The notes under the pieces are model-generated. The model made no database searches, had not been told where the DNA came from, and saw only the letters and a list, made by a program, of their open reading frames with translations. From Clostridiaceae bacterium BRH_c20a (lineage in GTDB: Bacteria > Bacillota > Peptococcia > Peptococcales > BICA1-8), in assembly GCA_000961765.1 (NCBI GenBank), contig LADT01000055.1, forward strand, positions 1 to 64,000: a stretch of DNA of 64,000 nucleotides, given 5' to 3'. Positions 9,015 through 18,163 of the stretch are shown here, piece after piece. The translations under genes were made by a program, and so were the position numbers. The number at the start of each line of letters is the position of its first letter. Position 1 is the first letter of the stretch.

Positions 9015-10094
9015 TTATTGATTGACCAATTGCTGAATTTTCTCCACTATCAATGCCGCCTCATCCTCAAACTTGAAATCAGGTTGTCCTTGTCGTGCGT
9101 AATATGAGGAAAATCTTCCCAAAATACTTTTAACAAAATATTCTTGAATCTTTATTATTGGTTTTTCATACTCTTCTTCAAGCGATTCCGGAGAATAAGA
9201 AAGGACTTTCCTAAAATTGATATAGCCTCCATTAAACAAAGAATTGCTTGGCAGCCAATGATAGTACTCCGAGTAATTATTATTTATAGTAGCCGCAATA
9301 CACTTTTCCATTTTTGAAGTTTTAGTCATTCCTTCAATAAGTTTTGTATTGATCAAATCATGATCATCTATTTCACATAGTAGTATCCTATCAGTTTTTA
9401 TTTTCCCATTGTGAACTGCCAAATCACAAGGTGGAGATAGAACAACACTACATAATCCATCACGCTTAGATTTTAATATAGATCCCGTCTTTATTGCTTC
9501 ATCTATAGGTGGCTTAATATACATCTCTTCAGTTACATAAGCTGGAATTTCATTGTCAATTAACTCTTGTATGTGGGCAATCGCATATCTAAGTAGAACT
9601 TTTTCTGTGTCAACTCCTTTATCACGTTGATGCTCCCACAGATGAATCTGAGGATAAAGATTTTTCCAGAAAATTTGATTCATTACTCTTTCAATTATCC
9701 CCTTGCCGCCAATTACATTAAACAATCCTGTCGATGTGGATTTAATTAACGAATTTACAATCTCTTCATAACTACTTTCACCCTTCTTATAAATACGAAT
9801 AGGTGAACTCTCTTCTAATTCTGTATCAGGAGTGCCCGTCATTACAGCAACTGGCACTCTATACTCATCAATTATTTTCCTTATAATTGCATTTCCACTG
9901 TTATCACCATCCAACTTTATATCAACAATAACACCGTGATAATCATTTTTTATCTCGCTCATAGCTCCTTCAAAAGTATCAGAAACATCAACCGTTATAT
10001 TTGTCTGACCAGATTGACGATTCATTCTTAGTATAGTATCTAAACATGCTTCAGCATCTTCTTTGTTGTCTTCTATAAGTAAAAATTTATACAT
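9015..10094 (-). CDS. Response regulator with unknown output domain
   Basis: 359 aa. Residues 1-115 are a receiver domain: acidic pair E8-D9, phospho-acceptor D58 in VIVDIKLDG, T86 in VMTGTPD and K103 or K104 in IYKKG, so all catalytic positions are present. Residues 130-359 show no DNA-binding domain. They carry the segment VVLSPPCDLAV (about 218-227), which may hold a metal or thiol site. AGAGG lies upstream of the ATG. The gene is 3 bp downstream of the kinase gene. It may link phosphorylation to the HNH protein. Confidence 0.85.
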   Translation of the reverse strand: MYKFLLIEDNKEDAEACLDTILRMNRQSGQTNITVDVSDTFEGAMSEIKNDYHGVIVDIKLDGDNSGNAIIRKIIDEYRVPVAVMTGTPDTELEESSPIRIYKKGESSYEEIVNSLIKSTSTGLFNVIGGKGIIERVMNQIFWKNLYPQIHLWEHQRDKGVDTEKVLLRYAIAHIQELIDNEIPAYVTEEMYIKPPIDEAIKTGSILKSKRDGLCSVVLSPPCDLAVHNGKIKTDRILLCEIDDHDLINTKLIEGMTKTSKMEKCIAATINNNYSEYYHWLPSNSLFNGGYINFRKVLSYSPESLEEEYEKPIIKIQEYFVKSILGRFSSYYARQGQPDFKFEDEAALIVEKIQQLVNQ

Positions 10095-10097
10095 TGC

Positions 10098-12248
10098 TTA
10101 ACCTCTCATCTCTGTAATTATTTGAAAGTGAGCTCCTTGATCATCCTGAATTGCGGTAAGTGATAGTCCATTCCTACTTGCAGCTTCACCAGCTATAGAC
10201 AACCCAAGTCCAGTCCCCTTTGGCTTTGTTGAAAACTGTGGTTCAAAAATAACCCCGCTTTCTAGCAGTTCAGAATTAATGCCTGGACCTGAATCTGTAT
10301 AATTAATCTCTAACACATCATTGGATATAGAAACAGACATATTTATTTCTCTTTTGGCACACATTTTTTCATCAATCCAAAAAATACTATTGTCAATTAG
10401 ATTGGTGAAAATAGTATAAAAGTCTTGCTTCCATCCAATAAATTTTAATTCTTCTGAACACTGAATACGGACCGTTATTTGCTTCTCTTTAAACTCATTT
10501 TCAAACACTGAAACTATGCCTTGTAGGGTTTCAGATAATTTGAATTCACTTTTTGTTTCTCTCCTCTTAGCGGACAAAGGATCAAGGCGACTGAATAGTG
10601 AAACAAACACGTTAGCATTTTCAGCAACTCCTTGTGTTAACGAACTAATTTTGCTAATTATTTCAGCTTCAGGTGCAGTTAGAAACTCTTCAGAATAAAA
10701 CTTCAAATTTGGAATCTGATTTTTAAAATAGTTCAGAGGTCGTCTTCCTTCATGCAGAATTATATTAACAATCTTGCCCAGAGTAGCTTGCCCTTGATAA
10801 ATTGCCACTGCCTTTTTAATTTCTTCAATAGCAATATTTTTCTGTGATTGTTCTTTTGAGATAATATCTCCTATTTCATCAATGACACTCTCTGAGAGCC
10901 CCGCTTTTTTTAATGATCCAGAAATATTCTCTTTTAGAGTACTATAATCAAATAATCCCTCTAAGTCTCGTTCTACTTTCTTTCCAGGATTAGAAAGGTT
11001 CATTTTCCTTCTAAAACCAAATCGTCTACCCTCTAATTCTGAGATAACTGATTTGGTAATATCTTTCAACCTATCATATGCAAGATTATTCTTCAGTCCG
11101 TCTCTAGCACTTTTCTCTTCTAAATTAGAAATTTCTTCAGGTTGAATATGAACATATCCAGCCACTTGGTTATTACCAATTCTCAATGATGGATTTTGAA
11201 TACGCTCTTCATTAAGTTTTAACCAGTCAAAGTCTGCATCTCCTAAAGGTCTAATTCTAAATCCATTTCTATAAACGCCGATTCCATTTACATTATTTAG
11301 GAGTTGTCTTGCTTGTAGGTTAGTTACATATTGCCCTGTTACATCGTCCTTTAACCCTCTGTGAATTAATTGCAAAATGGAATCTTTGTCACGATCGTAT
11401 ACTCTAATATCTAATGACAATTTTCCACAATGTGTTGAGCCAAAATTAAGCTTTATTGATTCCTTTGCGCCATTTTTTATTCTCTGATTCTCATAAGTTA
11501 AAATAGAATCCCCTTCAGAATTAATAACACCACTTATTCTATAATCAAAAAGATCCAGTATAGGATATGGTTTTATAATCTCATCAATATTCTTTTCAAC
11601 ATCTTCAAAAAAATTGTCGAAACATAATTTTATTTCGAAGCTGGAATCAAATGTATCATCTGCTTTGGGAGGAATTAATTTCTTCAATTCAAATCTGAGT
11701 TTATTTAATGCATCATCATTCCAATATTGAATCGCTTTTAATTCTGAGTGAATAGTAAGAATAGTTCCCGAATTCTCTGAAACAAAATCAGACTCAACTA
11801 AGATGTCTACCTGATCTAAAAAATCAAATTTGCTAAAATCCTCCCATACAACATACAATTTAGTCCTCAATCCGCTTTTATCAATTGATTCCATTAACAA
11901 ATCATTGCCTAAAATGCTAGCCGCATATCTTCCTATCCCCTTACGTCCTTGCATAATCCGTCCTTTTGGACTCACTCTTTTCACAAGTTTGTTGGATGTT
12001 GATGGTACTAACCATTTATTAACTACATCATCTGTAGACATGCCATGTCCATGATCTTCAATGCGTAATTCAAATAAATTCTCACTGTTATTTGCCTTAA
12101 AGCAAATAACAACATCTGGTGAATCTGCATCATATGCATTCTTTACCAATTCGACAATTGCTGCAAATTGATCTTGTATTAACTCTTCTCCTATTGTCAG
12201 GACGTGTCGTCCCGCAGGGCGGATTTTATATATATTCTTTTCGCTCAT
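10098..12248 (-). CDS. Histidine kinase with an additional Hsp90/MORC-like ATPase domain
   Basis: 716 aa with two GHKL ATPase modules. The N-terminal one has AAIVELVKNAYDAD (E33, N37, D40), IEDHGHGM and GRKGIGR, the Hsp90/MutL/MORC pattern. The C-terminal one has an H-box-like LHEGRRPL (His about 499), FTNLIDNSIFWID (N box), DSGPGIN and KGTGLGLSI. There is no transmembrane segment, so it is a cytosolic kinase. The N-terminal ATPase probably acts as sensor or clamp. GGAGG lies six bases before the ATG. Its partner is the response regulator immediately downstream. Confidence 0.88.
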   Translation of the reverse strand: MSEKNIYKIRPAGRHVLTIGEELIQDQFAAIVELVKNAYDADSPDVVICFKANNSENLFELRIEDHGHGMSTDDVVNKWLVPSTSNKLVKRVSPKGRIMQGRKGIGRYAASILGNDLLMESIDKSGLRTKLYVVWEDFSKFDFLDQVDILVESDFVSENSGTILTIHSELKAIQYWNDDALNKLRFELKKLIPPKADDTFDSSFEIKLCFDNFFEDVEKNIDEIIKPYPILDLFDYRISGVINSEGDSILTYENQRIKNGAKESIKLNFGSTHCGKLSLDIRVYDRDKDSILQLIHRGLKDDVTGQYVTNLQARQLLNNVNGIGVYRNGFRIRPLGDADFDWLKLNEERIQNPSLRIGNNQVAGYVHIQPEEISNLEEKSARDGLKNNLAYDRLKDITKSVISELEGRRFGFRRKMNLSNPGKKVERDLEGLFDYSTLKENISGSLKKAGLSESVIDEIGDIISKEQSQKNIAIEEIKKAVAIYQGQATLGKIVNIILHEGRRPLNYFKNQIPNLKFYSEEFLTAPEAEIISKISSLTQGVAENANVFVSLFSRLDPLSAKRRETKSEFKLSETLQGIVSVFENEFKEKQITVRIQCSEELKFIGWKQDFYTIFTNLIDNSIFWIDEKMCAKREINMSVSISNDVLEINYTDSGPGINSELLESGVIFEPQFSTKPKGTGLGLSIAGEAASRNGLSLTAIQDDQGAHFQIITEMRG

Positions 12249-12344
12249 TTTAAACCTCCGTTATATTATCTGTAGAACACTTCTAGGTATAAAAAACACA
12301 ATAACATAATTGCATCTAAGTTAATTCCAATTAGCCGTTTACTA

Positions 12345-12581
12345 TTAATATGCTTTTTTATATTTTTGTTGGCCAGATGATGTCTTCTCCATTACCAAAA
12401 TACACCCTTTTTCTCTATTTATATAGTTTAAAAATAGTGTTCCTAACAGCAATCTATCTTTTCGAGATATTCTATTCCACTCATAGCCTTTAAACAGATC
12501 CCTTAATAAGAAATCTTCATCCACATTTAGATTTTCAGTCTCTCTAATTGCTTTTTCTAATAGTTCGTTGACATCAAGCAT
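12345..12581 (-). CDS. DUF1413-like small protein
   Basis: 78 aa. The core LRDLFKGYEWNRISRKDRLLLGTLFLNYIN matches my memory of the DUF1413 pattern, a short family common on Clostridia mobile elements; its role is unknown and DNA binding is plausible. GGAGG precedes the ATG. A strongly symmetrical site lies 20-60 bp upstream, suggesting self-regulation or control by a neighbouring repressor. It lies upstream of the kinase operon in the same direction. Confidence 0.7.
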   Translation of the reverse strand: MLDVNELLEKAIRETENLNVDEDFLLRDLFKGYEWNRISRKDRLLLGTLFLNYINREKGCILVMEKTSSGQQKYKKAY

Positions 12582-12600
12582 AAAAAACCTCCGCCTGCTA

Positions 12601-12640
12601 ATATTAATATGGCTATCAATAACGTTGTTGATATTAATAT
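12601..12640. promoter_or_regulatory. Palindromic operator upstream of the DUF1413 gene
   Basis: A near-perfect 18-bp palindrome, ATCAATAAC-GTTGTTGAT (12615-12632, 8 of 9 pairs), is flanked by two copies of the self-complementary ATATTAATAT (12601-12610 and 12631-12640). Such layered symmetry fits a dimeric repressor site at the promoter of the small gene on its left. Confidence 0.55.
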
Positions 12641-12699
12641 ACTACTCCTCACTTCAATTGACAACTACTTATCTCCCCCTTTTTCACATATGCAATATG

Positions 12700-12743
12700 C
12701 AATAAAAAAGAAGCTAAGTTATTCTAAAAAAGAACACTTAGCT
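12700..12743 (-). terminator. Terminator of the serine recombinase operon
   Basis: Arms AGCTAAGT (12712-12719) and ACTTAGCT (12736-12743) pair over a 16-nt loop, followed on the minus strand by a T-rich run (12711-12701). It lies just after the last recombinase gene. Confidence 0.75.
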
Positions 12744-12753
12744 CCTGCATGAA

Positions 12754-14358
12754 TTATAACATTTCAACTACCTTCTCATAATCCTCCGCATACTTCCAAA
12801 CAATCTCAATCCGATTCTCATCAAACACATAAATCGAATCGACAAGTTCTGCAACCAATTCCCTGCTGAGTTCCTTAATCCTTTGCTTCCCCTTGAAATG
12901 ATCCACAAACTGATTGTCAGAGTCTTTTTTCTTCAAATTTTGAATTTCATACTCTGCTTCCATTTTGCTGACCTGTTTCGTTGCTTTTTCCATTTCAAGA
13001 CTAAGCTTCTCCTTTGCCTTTAGATAATTATCCTTACTCACTTTCCCATCAAGATATTTCTCGTATTCTTCAACCTTTAAAGCATTAAAGCGTTCAATAG
13101 CTTGTTGTGCTTTTCTGATCTCTTGTAAAATAGTTGCAATCTCCTTTTCTGACTTTGTTGCAGCTTTAGATACCAATTTCTCTACTTTATTAGCTAGGGC
13201 TGCCTGTTGATGTATTGAAACAAGCAAAACTTCCAAAACTTCAGCTTCATTGATTTTTCCTCGATAACAAAGGCACTGGTCATCATAGAGATATCGACTA
13301 CACTTATAATAAGGGGTTTTCCTTGGAAAACGCTGCAGGTTTTTATTACAAAACCCGCATTTCATCTGTCCATAAAGGACCCTTTCTGTATCAAGGGTAT
13401 AGCTTTTTCGTTTATCAATTTTTCTAATAGCACCTTGGGCTTTTTCAAAGAGTTCTTCACTCACAATAGCTTGATGGGTATTAGGCACAACTATCCATTG
13501 CTCACGTGGCACAGCCACTGTCTGTCGGCTATTAACATCCGGCGTTTCCCTCTTATGATTTAGTGTTTTACCAGTATACGTCTCATCCTTAAGAATCTTT
13601 AGGATAGCCATTGTCTGCCAGACTAAAGTGCTCTTTGTTTTGGACCACTTTTTATTCGTATTTTTTTCCTTAAAGTAAGCTCCAGGCGAAGGTATATTCT
13701 CAGAGTTAAGAATTTTAGCGATGGCACTTGTATTGTTACCCTCAGATGCCAACTTAAAGATCCGTTTAACAATCAAAGCAGCTTCATCATCTACAACAAT
13801 GACGTTCTTTTTTTCTTTTGACTTCAAATAACCATACGGAGCAAATGAACCAATATACTCACCTTTTTTCATCTTTACTGTTTTGGCTGTCTTCACCTTT
13901 TGGGAAAGATCTTTACTATACATGTCATAAATCAGATTTCTAAATCCAACATCAATACCGGCAGTTATTCCATGATTTTTCGCACTGTCATAGCCATCAT
14001 TGACAGATATAAACCTCACCCCTAGAAAAGGGAAAACCTGCTCCAAATAATCGCCAAGCTCTAAATAATTCCTTCCAAATCTTGAAAAGTCTTTAACAAC
14101 AATACAATCAATTTCTCTTCTTTTTACTTGTGCTAACAGTTTCTGAACTGAGGGCCTTTCAAAATTGGTTCCACTATAACCATCATCGCAGAATTCTAAT
14201 GTTTTCCCATCGGCGAGCTCTGAATGATTACTGATGAAGCTTGTAAGTAAGTTTCTTTGATTACCTATACTGTCACTCTCAGTTTTAATCGTACTTTTTG
14301 ACAAGTCTTTGTCTTCATCTGAAAGTCTGATATACATTGCCACGACCAACTTATTCAT
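12754..14358 (-). CDS. Large serine recombinase 1
   Basis: 534 aa. It has a resolvase domain (YIRLSDEDKD, catalytic-serine region SDSIGNQ, SRFGRNYLELGDYLEQ), a recombinase domain, a zinc ribbon (CGFCNKN then CSRY and CLCY) and a long C-terminal coiled coil (about 375-480). Large serine recombinases of the TnpX/TndX type cut and join attachment sites by a serine-linked intermediate. Its ATG lies 8 bp inside the end of recombinase 2, so the genes are coupled. The order R3-R2-R1 suggests that all three act together in integration and excision. Confidence 0.95.
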   Translation of the reverse strand: MNKLVVAMYIRLSDEDKDLSKSTIKTESDSIGNQRNLLTSFISNHSELADGKTLEFCDDGYSGTNFERPSVQKLLAQVKRREIDCIVVKDFSRFGRNYLELGDYLEQVFPFLGVRFISVNDGYDSAKNHGITAGIDVGFRNLIYDMYSKDLSQKVKTAKTVKMKKGEYIGSFAPYGYLKSKEKKNVIVVDDEAALIVKRIFKLASEGNNTSAIAKILNSENIPSPGAYFKEKNTNKKWSKTKSTLVWQTMAILKILKDETYTGKTLNHKRETPDVNSRQTVAVPREQWIVVPNTHQAIVSEELFEKAQGAIRKIDKRKSYTLDTERVLYGQMKCGFCNKNLQRFPRKTPYYKCSRYLYDDQCLCYRGKINEAEVLEVLLVSIHQQAALANKVEKLVSKAATKSEKEIATILQEIRKAQQAIERFNALKVEEYEKYLDGKVSKDNYLKAKEKLSLEMEKATKQVSKMEAEYEIQNLKKKDSDNQFVDHFKGKQRIKELSRELVAELVDSIYVFDENRIEIVWKYAEDYEKVVEML

Positions 14359-16060
14359 AAGACTTCACCTCAATTCCTTGAGCTTTAAAATGGACTCTTA
14401 GTTCTTCAAAGGTATCTTTGAATTTGAAGTTGATATGAATATGCTTGTCTGATTTAAGCTCAATGGAATGTACTAAAGCCGTCAACATTTCTCTACTTAA
14501 TTCTTGAGCATCCATAAACCTTCTAAATGCAGTTAAATACTTATTTTCGTGTGTATAGACTTCAGCAAATCTACTTTGCTCTAAGAAAAGTTCATCGAGT
14601 CGGTTTCTAAACTTTTCCTCTTTCTTGTCATAGTCATTCTTAGCATAAAGATATTCTTGTTCCGTCAACAATTGCTCCAAATAATCGTCAAATAGTGTCG
14701 TTCTAATTGCTTGCAACTTTTCTATTTCTATCTTCGTTTTTTTGATTTCTAATGCAATATTATTGCTTTGATTGCTGCGCTTATTCTCTGCCATTACCTT
14801 ATCAATAATTTTATCAATATCATTCACTAGCTCTATTTCGTTTTTAATGGTTTCGTAGACAGCAGCCTTCAGTTCATCCTCAAAGATGTATTTTCTAGAG
14901 CATTTGCAGCCATTGTTGCTTTCGAACGTGGTACACAAGAAGTAATAATACTCTATTTCACCTTTCTTAATATGCCTTCTTCTTACTAAATTGCTTTTAC
15001 AGTCGCCACATTTAGCAAGGTCTTTGAAAATATTCTCAGTATTCTCCAAATGCTTGTTTCTTTCAATTGCTTCATGGAATTCCTCATTAATCAGAACTCT
15101 CTTATTGTGAACAATATCAAAACTTTCTTGGTCAATTATTTGCTCATGATCGTTCTCGATTATTGTCCATTGATCTCTTGGCATTCTTGATTTTTTCTTT
15201 CCCTCATACAGGGAAGCTTGAATCTTGCCATAAATCTTATGCCCTAGATAAACTTCATTTTCTGTAATAGCTTTTATTGCTATACGTTGCCATACGCTTT
15301 CCTTATAACGATCACTTTTCCATTCGCCTTTATTAAGCTTATGTTTGCTTGGTGATGGAACGTTCATATCATTTAGTCGTCTGGCAATAACAGCATCACT
15401 TAATCCTTCAAGCTTCCATTTGTAGATTTGACGTATTACCACCGCAGCTTCCTCATCTACAACTAAGGTATAGCTTCCATCATTAGGTCTGGCATAACCA
15501 TAGGGCACGTGAGCTCCTAAGAACTCTCCCTTCGATTGCCGTTCCTTGAAGGAGGTAATAATTTTCTTTGAGATGTCTTTTGTATAAACGTCATTAAGTA
15601 AGTTTTTAAGAGATATAATCAAACCTTCATTTGTATTTTCGGGATTAAAACTATCATAATTATCATTAATGGAAATGAACCGTACTCCTAAAAACGGAAA
15701 AATCTTTTCAAGATAATTTCCAGTTTCAAGATAATCTCTTCCAAATCGAGATAGGTCTTTAACCACTATGCAATTTACTCTTCCACCTTTCACATCATCC
15801 ATCAATCGATTGAATTCTGGCCTATCAAAATTAGTTCCTTTTTCGCCATTATCAGTATAAATCGAATAGGTTTGTAGATATGGTCTTTCCTCCACGAACT
15901 GTTTTAGCATAGACGTCTGATTATGAATAGAGTCGCTATCTTTTCTATCCCGAATGTCCTCGATTGAAAGTCGAACGTAGATACCAACCTTAAAAGCTTT
16001 CTCTAATACAATGGTCTCTTGATTAGCAATAACAGATTGTCTTCTGCTTTTTCTAGCCAT
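14351..16060 (-). CDS. Large serine recombinase 2
   Basis: 569 aa. The N-terminal resolvase domain starts after about 25 extra residues (YVRLSIEDIRDRKDSDSIHNQ, then SRFGRDYLETGNYLEKIFPF). A recombinase domain and a zinc ribbon (CGDCKSN, later CTTF and GCKC) follow, then a coiled coil at about 430-500. It starts one base before the stop of recombinase 3 ends. The three proteins share the same layout but are clearly diverged, so the cluster is an old triplication rather than a recent duplication. No catalytic residue appears lost. Confidence 0.95.
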   Translation of the reverse strand: MARKSRRQSVIANQETIVLEKAFKVGIYVRLSIEDIRDRKDSDSIHNQTSMLKQFVEERPYLQTYSIYTDNGEKGTNFDRPEFNRLMDDVKGGRVNCIVVKDLSRFGRDYLETGNYLEKIFPFLGVRFISINDNYDSFNPENTNEGLIISLKNLLNDVYTKDISKKIITSFKERQSKGEFLGAHVPYGYARPNDGSYTLVVDEEAAVVIRQIYKWKLEGLSDAVIARRLNDMNVPSPSKHKLNKGEWKSDRYKESVWQRIAIKAITENEVYLGHKIYGKIQASLYEGKKKSRMPRDQWTIIENDHEQIIDQESFDIVHNKRVLINEEFHEAIERNKHLENTENIFKDLAKCGDCKSNLVRRRHIKKGEIEYYYFLCTTFESNNGCKCSRKYIFEDELKAAVYETIKNEIELVNDIDKIIDKVMAENKRSNQSNNIALEIKKTKIEIEKLQAIRTTLFDDYLEQLLTEQEYLYAKNDYDKKEEKFRNRLDELFLEQSRFAEVYTHENKYLTAFRRFMDAQELSREMLTALVHSIELKSDKHIHINFKFKDTFEELRVHFKAQGIEVKSYE

Positions 16061-17728
16061 TTATATCGCCTCCTTTAATACTGTTACATCAAAGGAATCC
16101 GATTTGCTTGCGCTCTCAATGAATCGAATAGCACTTTCATACTCACTAAGATACCTAAAATGAATATCAATCTTGCCGTTCTCATAGACATATATTTTTT
16201 TTATCAGTGATACAACAATTTTTCTAGTCAGCGTTTCGATATTTTGGTACTGCTTGAAATTCTGAATCCAAAGATTGATAGTGGTTTTATTGTTTACAAT
16301 ATCCTCAATTTCACAAGTTCTTTTTTGAATTAGATTTTCTGCCTTTTCTAGCTTTTCATTGTACCTACTGACATGGGCTTTATATTCTTCTTTTGTTATA
16401 AACTGATCCACATAGCTCTCGTAGGATTTCAGCTTATAGTTTTGAATTTTCTCAACTTCATCCATAGCCTTCTTTATTTGAGAATCCAGTTTAATAATCT
16501 CTTCTTGCTGGTAGGGCAATGATTCAATGTACGCCAATATTCTTTCCACATCTAAAACGCTTTGAATATGGGCATTCATAGCTGTAAGTACAGCTTCTGT
16601 AAAGCTTTTTTCGCTTATATTGTGCATTGTACAACTAGCTTTATCGTTTCTATTACTTGAACAGGCAAAGTAGTAATACTTCTTACCATTCGCAGGAACC
16701 GTCTTGCGAATCATGTTATCTTTACAATCTCCACATGCAACAATTCCTGAGAACATATATACTTTGTCCTCTTTAGGAGCAATTCTTGTATCATGGAGCA
16801 ACAACGCATTTACTATTGCAAAGAGCTCCATTGTAATAATGGGTTCATGAGCATTATCTACACGCACCCATTCTTCCTTTGGCCGATCTACTCTATTTTT
16901 AACTTTATAATTTGGTGTAGTGCGTTTACCTTGTTCCAATACACCTAGATAAAGTTCATTAGTCAATATCCGTCTTACCGCAACCGCAGACCAAAGGGCT
17001 TGCTGCTTCACCTTAAAGGTTGTTTTATATTTTTGGCCCAGTGAACGTTTATATTCTAAGGGCGATAAAATCCCTAACTCATTTAAACGAGTAGCAATTC
17101 CTTGTTGACTCATGCCTTCAAGCTTCCATTTAAAAATGTCACGCACTATGTCACCTGCATACTCATCAATAACCAATTTGTGCTTTTCATTTTCAGCTTT
17201 TCTATATCCATAAGCAGCAAAAGAGCCGATGAAATCACCCTTTTTACGTTTGATTTCAAGCTGGCTCCTTATTTTTATAGATGAATCACGGCAATATGAG
17301 TCGTTGATTAAATTTTTAAACGGAATCATGATGTTGTCTGTGATTGAAGATCCTTCCGCGCTATCATAATGATCGTTGATAGCAATAAAACGCACACCAA
17401 GAAAAGGGAATACCTTTTGAATGTATTTCCCTGCCTCAATATAATTTCTTCCAAAACGTGAAAGATCTTTAACAACAACACAATTAACCTTACCCGTCCT
17501 GATCTCTTCCATCATTTCTAGGAAAGCAGGTCGATTAAAGTCAACACCACTAAAGCCATCATCAACATGTACGGAAACAATCTGTACCTCTGATTTCGAC
17601 TTCAAATAATCCTTAATTAGTTCCTTTTGGTTAGAAATGCTGTCGCTTTCTTCTTTGTCACCATCATCTTTTGATAGTCTCACATAGATTGCAGCATTAC
17701 AAATCTTATCATCTTTTATAAATTCCAT
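16061..17728 (-). CDS. Large serine recombinase 3
   Basis: 555 aa. Resolvase domain with YVRLSKDDGDKEESDSISNQ and SRFGRNYIEAGKYIQKVFPF; recombinase domain with GISQQ-like and YKRSLGQKYK segments; zinc ribbon CGDCKDN then CSSN; C-terminal coiled coil. GGAGGC lies upstream of the ATG. It is the first gene of the recombinase operon. Serine-recombinase triplets are known on some streptococcal and clostridial ICEs, where they stand in for a single integrase; I infer the same here. Confidence 0.95.
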   Translation of the reverse strand: MEFIKDDKICNAAIYVRLSKDDGDKEESDSISNQKELIKDYLKSKSEVQIVSVHVDDGFSGVDFNRPAFLEMMEEIRTGKVNCVVVKDLSRFGRNYIEAGKYIQKVFPFLGVRFIAINDHYDSAEGSSITDNIMIPFKNLINDSYCRDSSIKIRSQLEIKRKKGDFIGSFAAYGYRKAENEKHKLVIDEYAGDIVRDIFKWKLEGMSQQGIATRLNELGILSPLEYKRSLGQKYKTTFKVKQQALWSAVAVRRILTNELYLGVLEQGKRTTPNYKVKNRVDRPKEEWVRVDNAHEPIITMELFAIVNALLLHDTRIAPKEDKVYMFSGIVACGDCKDNMIRKTVPANGKKYYYFACSSNRNDKASCTMHNISEKSFTEAVLTAMNAHIQSVLDVERILAYIESLPYQQEEIIKLDSQIKKAMDEVEKIQNYKLKSYESYVDQFITKEEYKAHVSRYNEKLEKAENLIQKRTCEIEDIVNNKTTINLWIQNFKQYQNIETLTRKIVVSLIKKIYVYENGKIDIHFRYLSEYESAIRFIESASKSDSFDVTVLKEAI

Positions 17729-17869
17729 TGCAAAGCCTCCTGTTATTTAAAGTATTAGCAAAACTTTAAACACATTAGGCTCCACTGAAATAGTCCATTT
17801 ATAGGATACCACAGAACTTATTCAGTGTCCAGATTAAAGGACGCTGATTCAAAGTTTTGCTCTACTGTT

Positions 17870-18115
17870 CTATAAGTTCCTAAAATAATTTTCTAGCTGA
17901 TCTTCAAGAGTTGCCGTTGTTTCAGCAAAGCTCATTTTTACAACAACCTTACCACACTTAAAGCAATAAGGATTTTTCACTTGCTTGATGTAATCTTTTT
18001 TTCGCTCATCTATTGGCAAATCTGTATTTATGGTTACGGTTTTAATATCTACCAAAGTTTCTGGATCAACAGTTCTAATATCTATTTCTTTCATTTCTCT
18101 TAAGGTCATAGGCAT
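17870..18115 (-). CDS. DUF6870-like small zinc protein
   Basis: 81 aa. The pattern IDIRTVDPETLVDI, then KNPYCFKCGKVVVKMSF and a TLEDQLENYF end agrees with my memory of the DUF6870 family, short proteins found next to serine recombinases on Clostridia ICEs. A single CxxC may bind zinc as a dimer. It is 141 bp upstream of recombinase 3. Its role is unknown; a part in control of excision or transfer is a guess from position. Confidence 0.7.
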   Translation of the reverse strand: MPMTLREMKEIDIRTVDPETLVDIKTVTINTDLPIDERKKDYIKQVKNPYCFKCGKVVVKMSFAETTATLEDQLENYFRNL

Positions 18116-18163
18116 GTCTATAAAATCCTCCTTTCACGAGGTGCTTTTTCACTCACACGTTTT

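Noticed and set aside
10098-12248. MutL or DNA gyrase B identity for the double-ATPase protein
   Set aside because: The C-terminal part has a histidine-kinase H box, N box and G boxes, and the next gene is a receiver protein, which points to a kinase.
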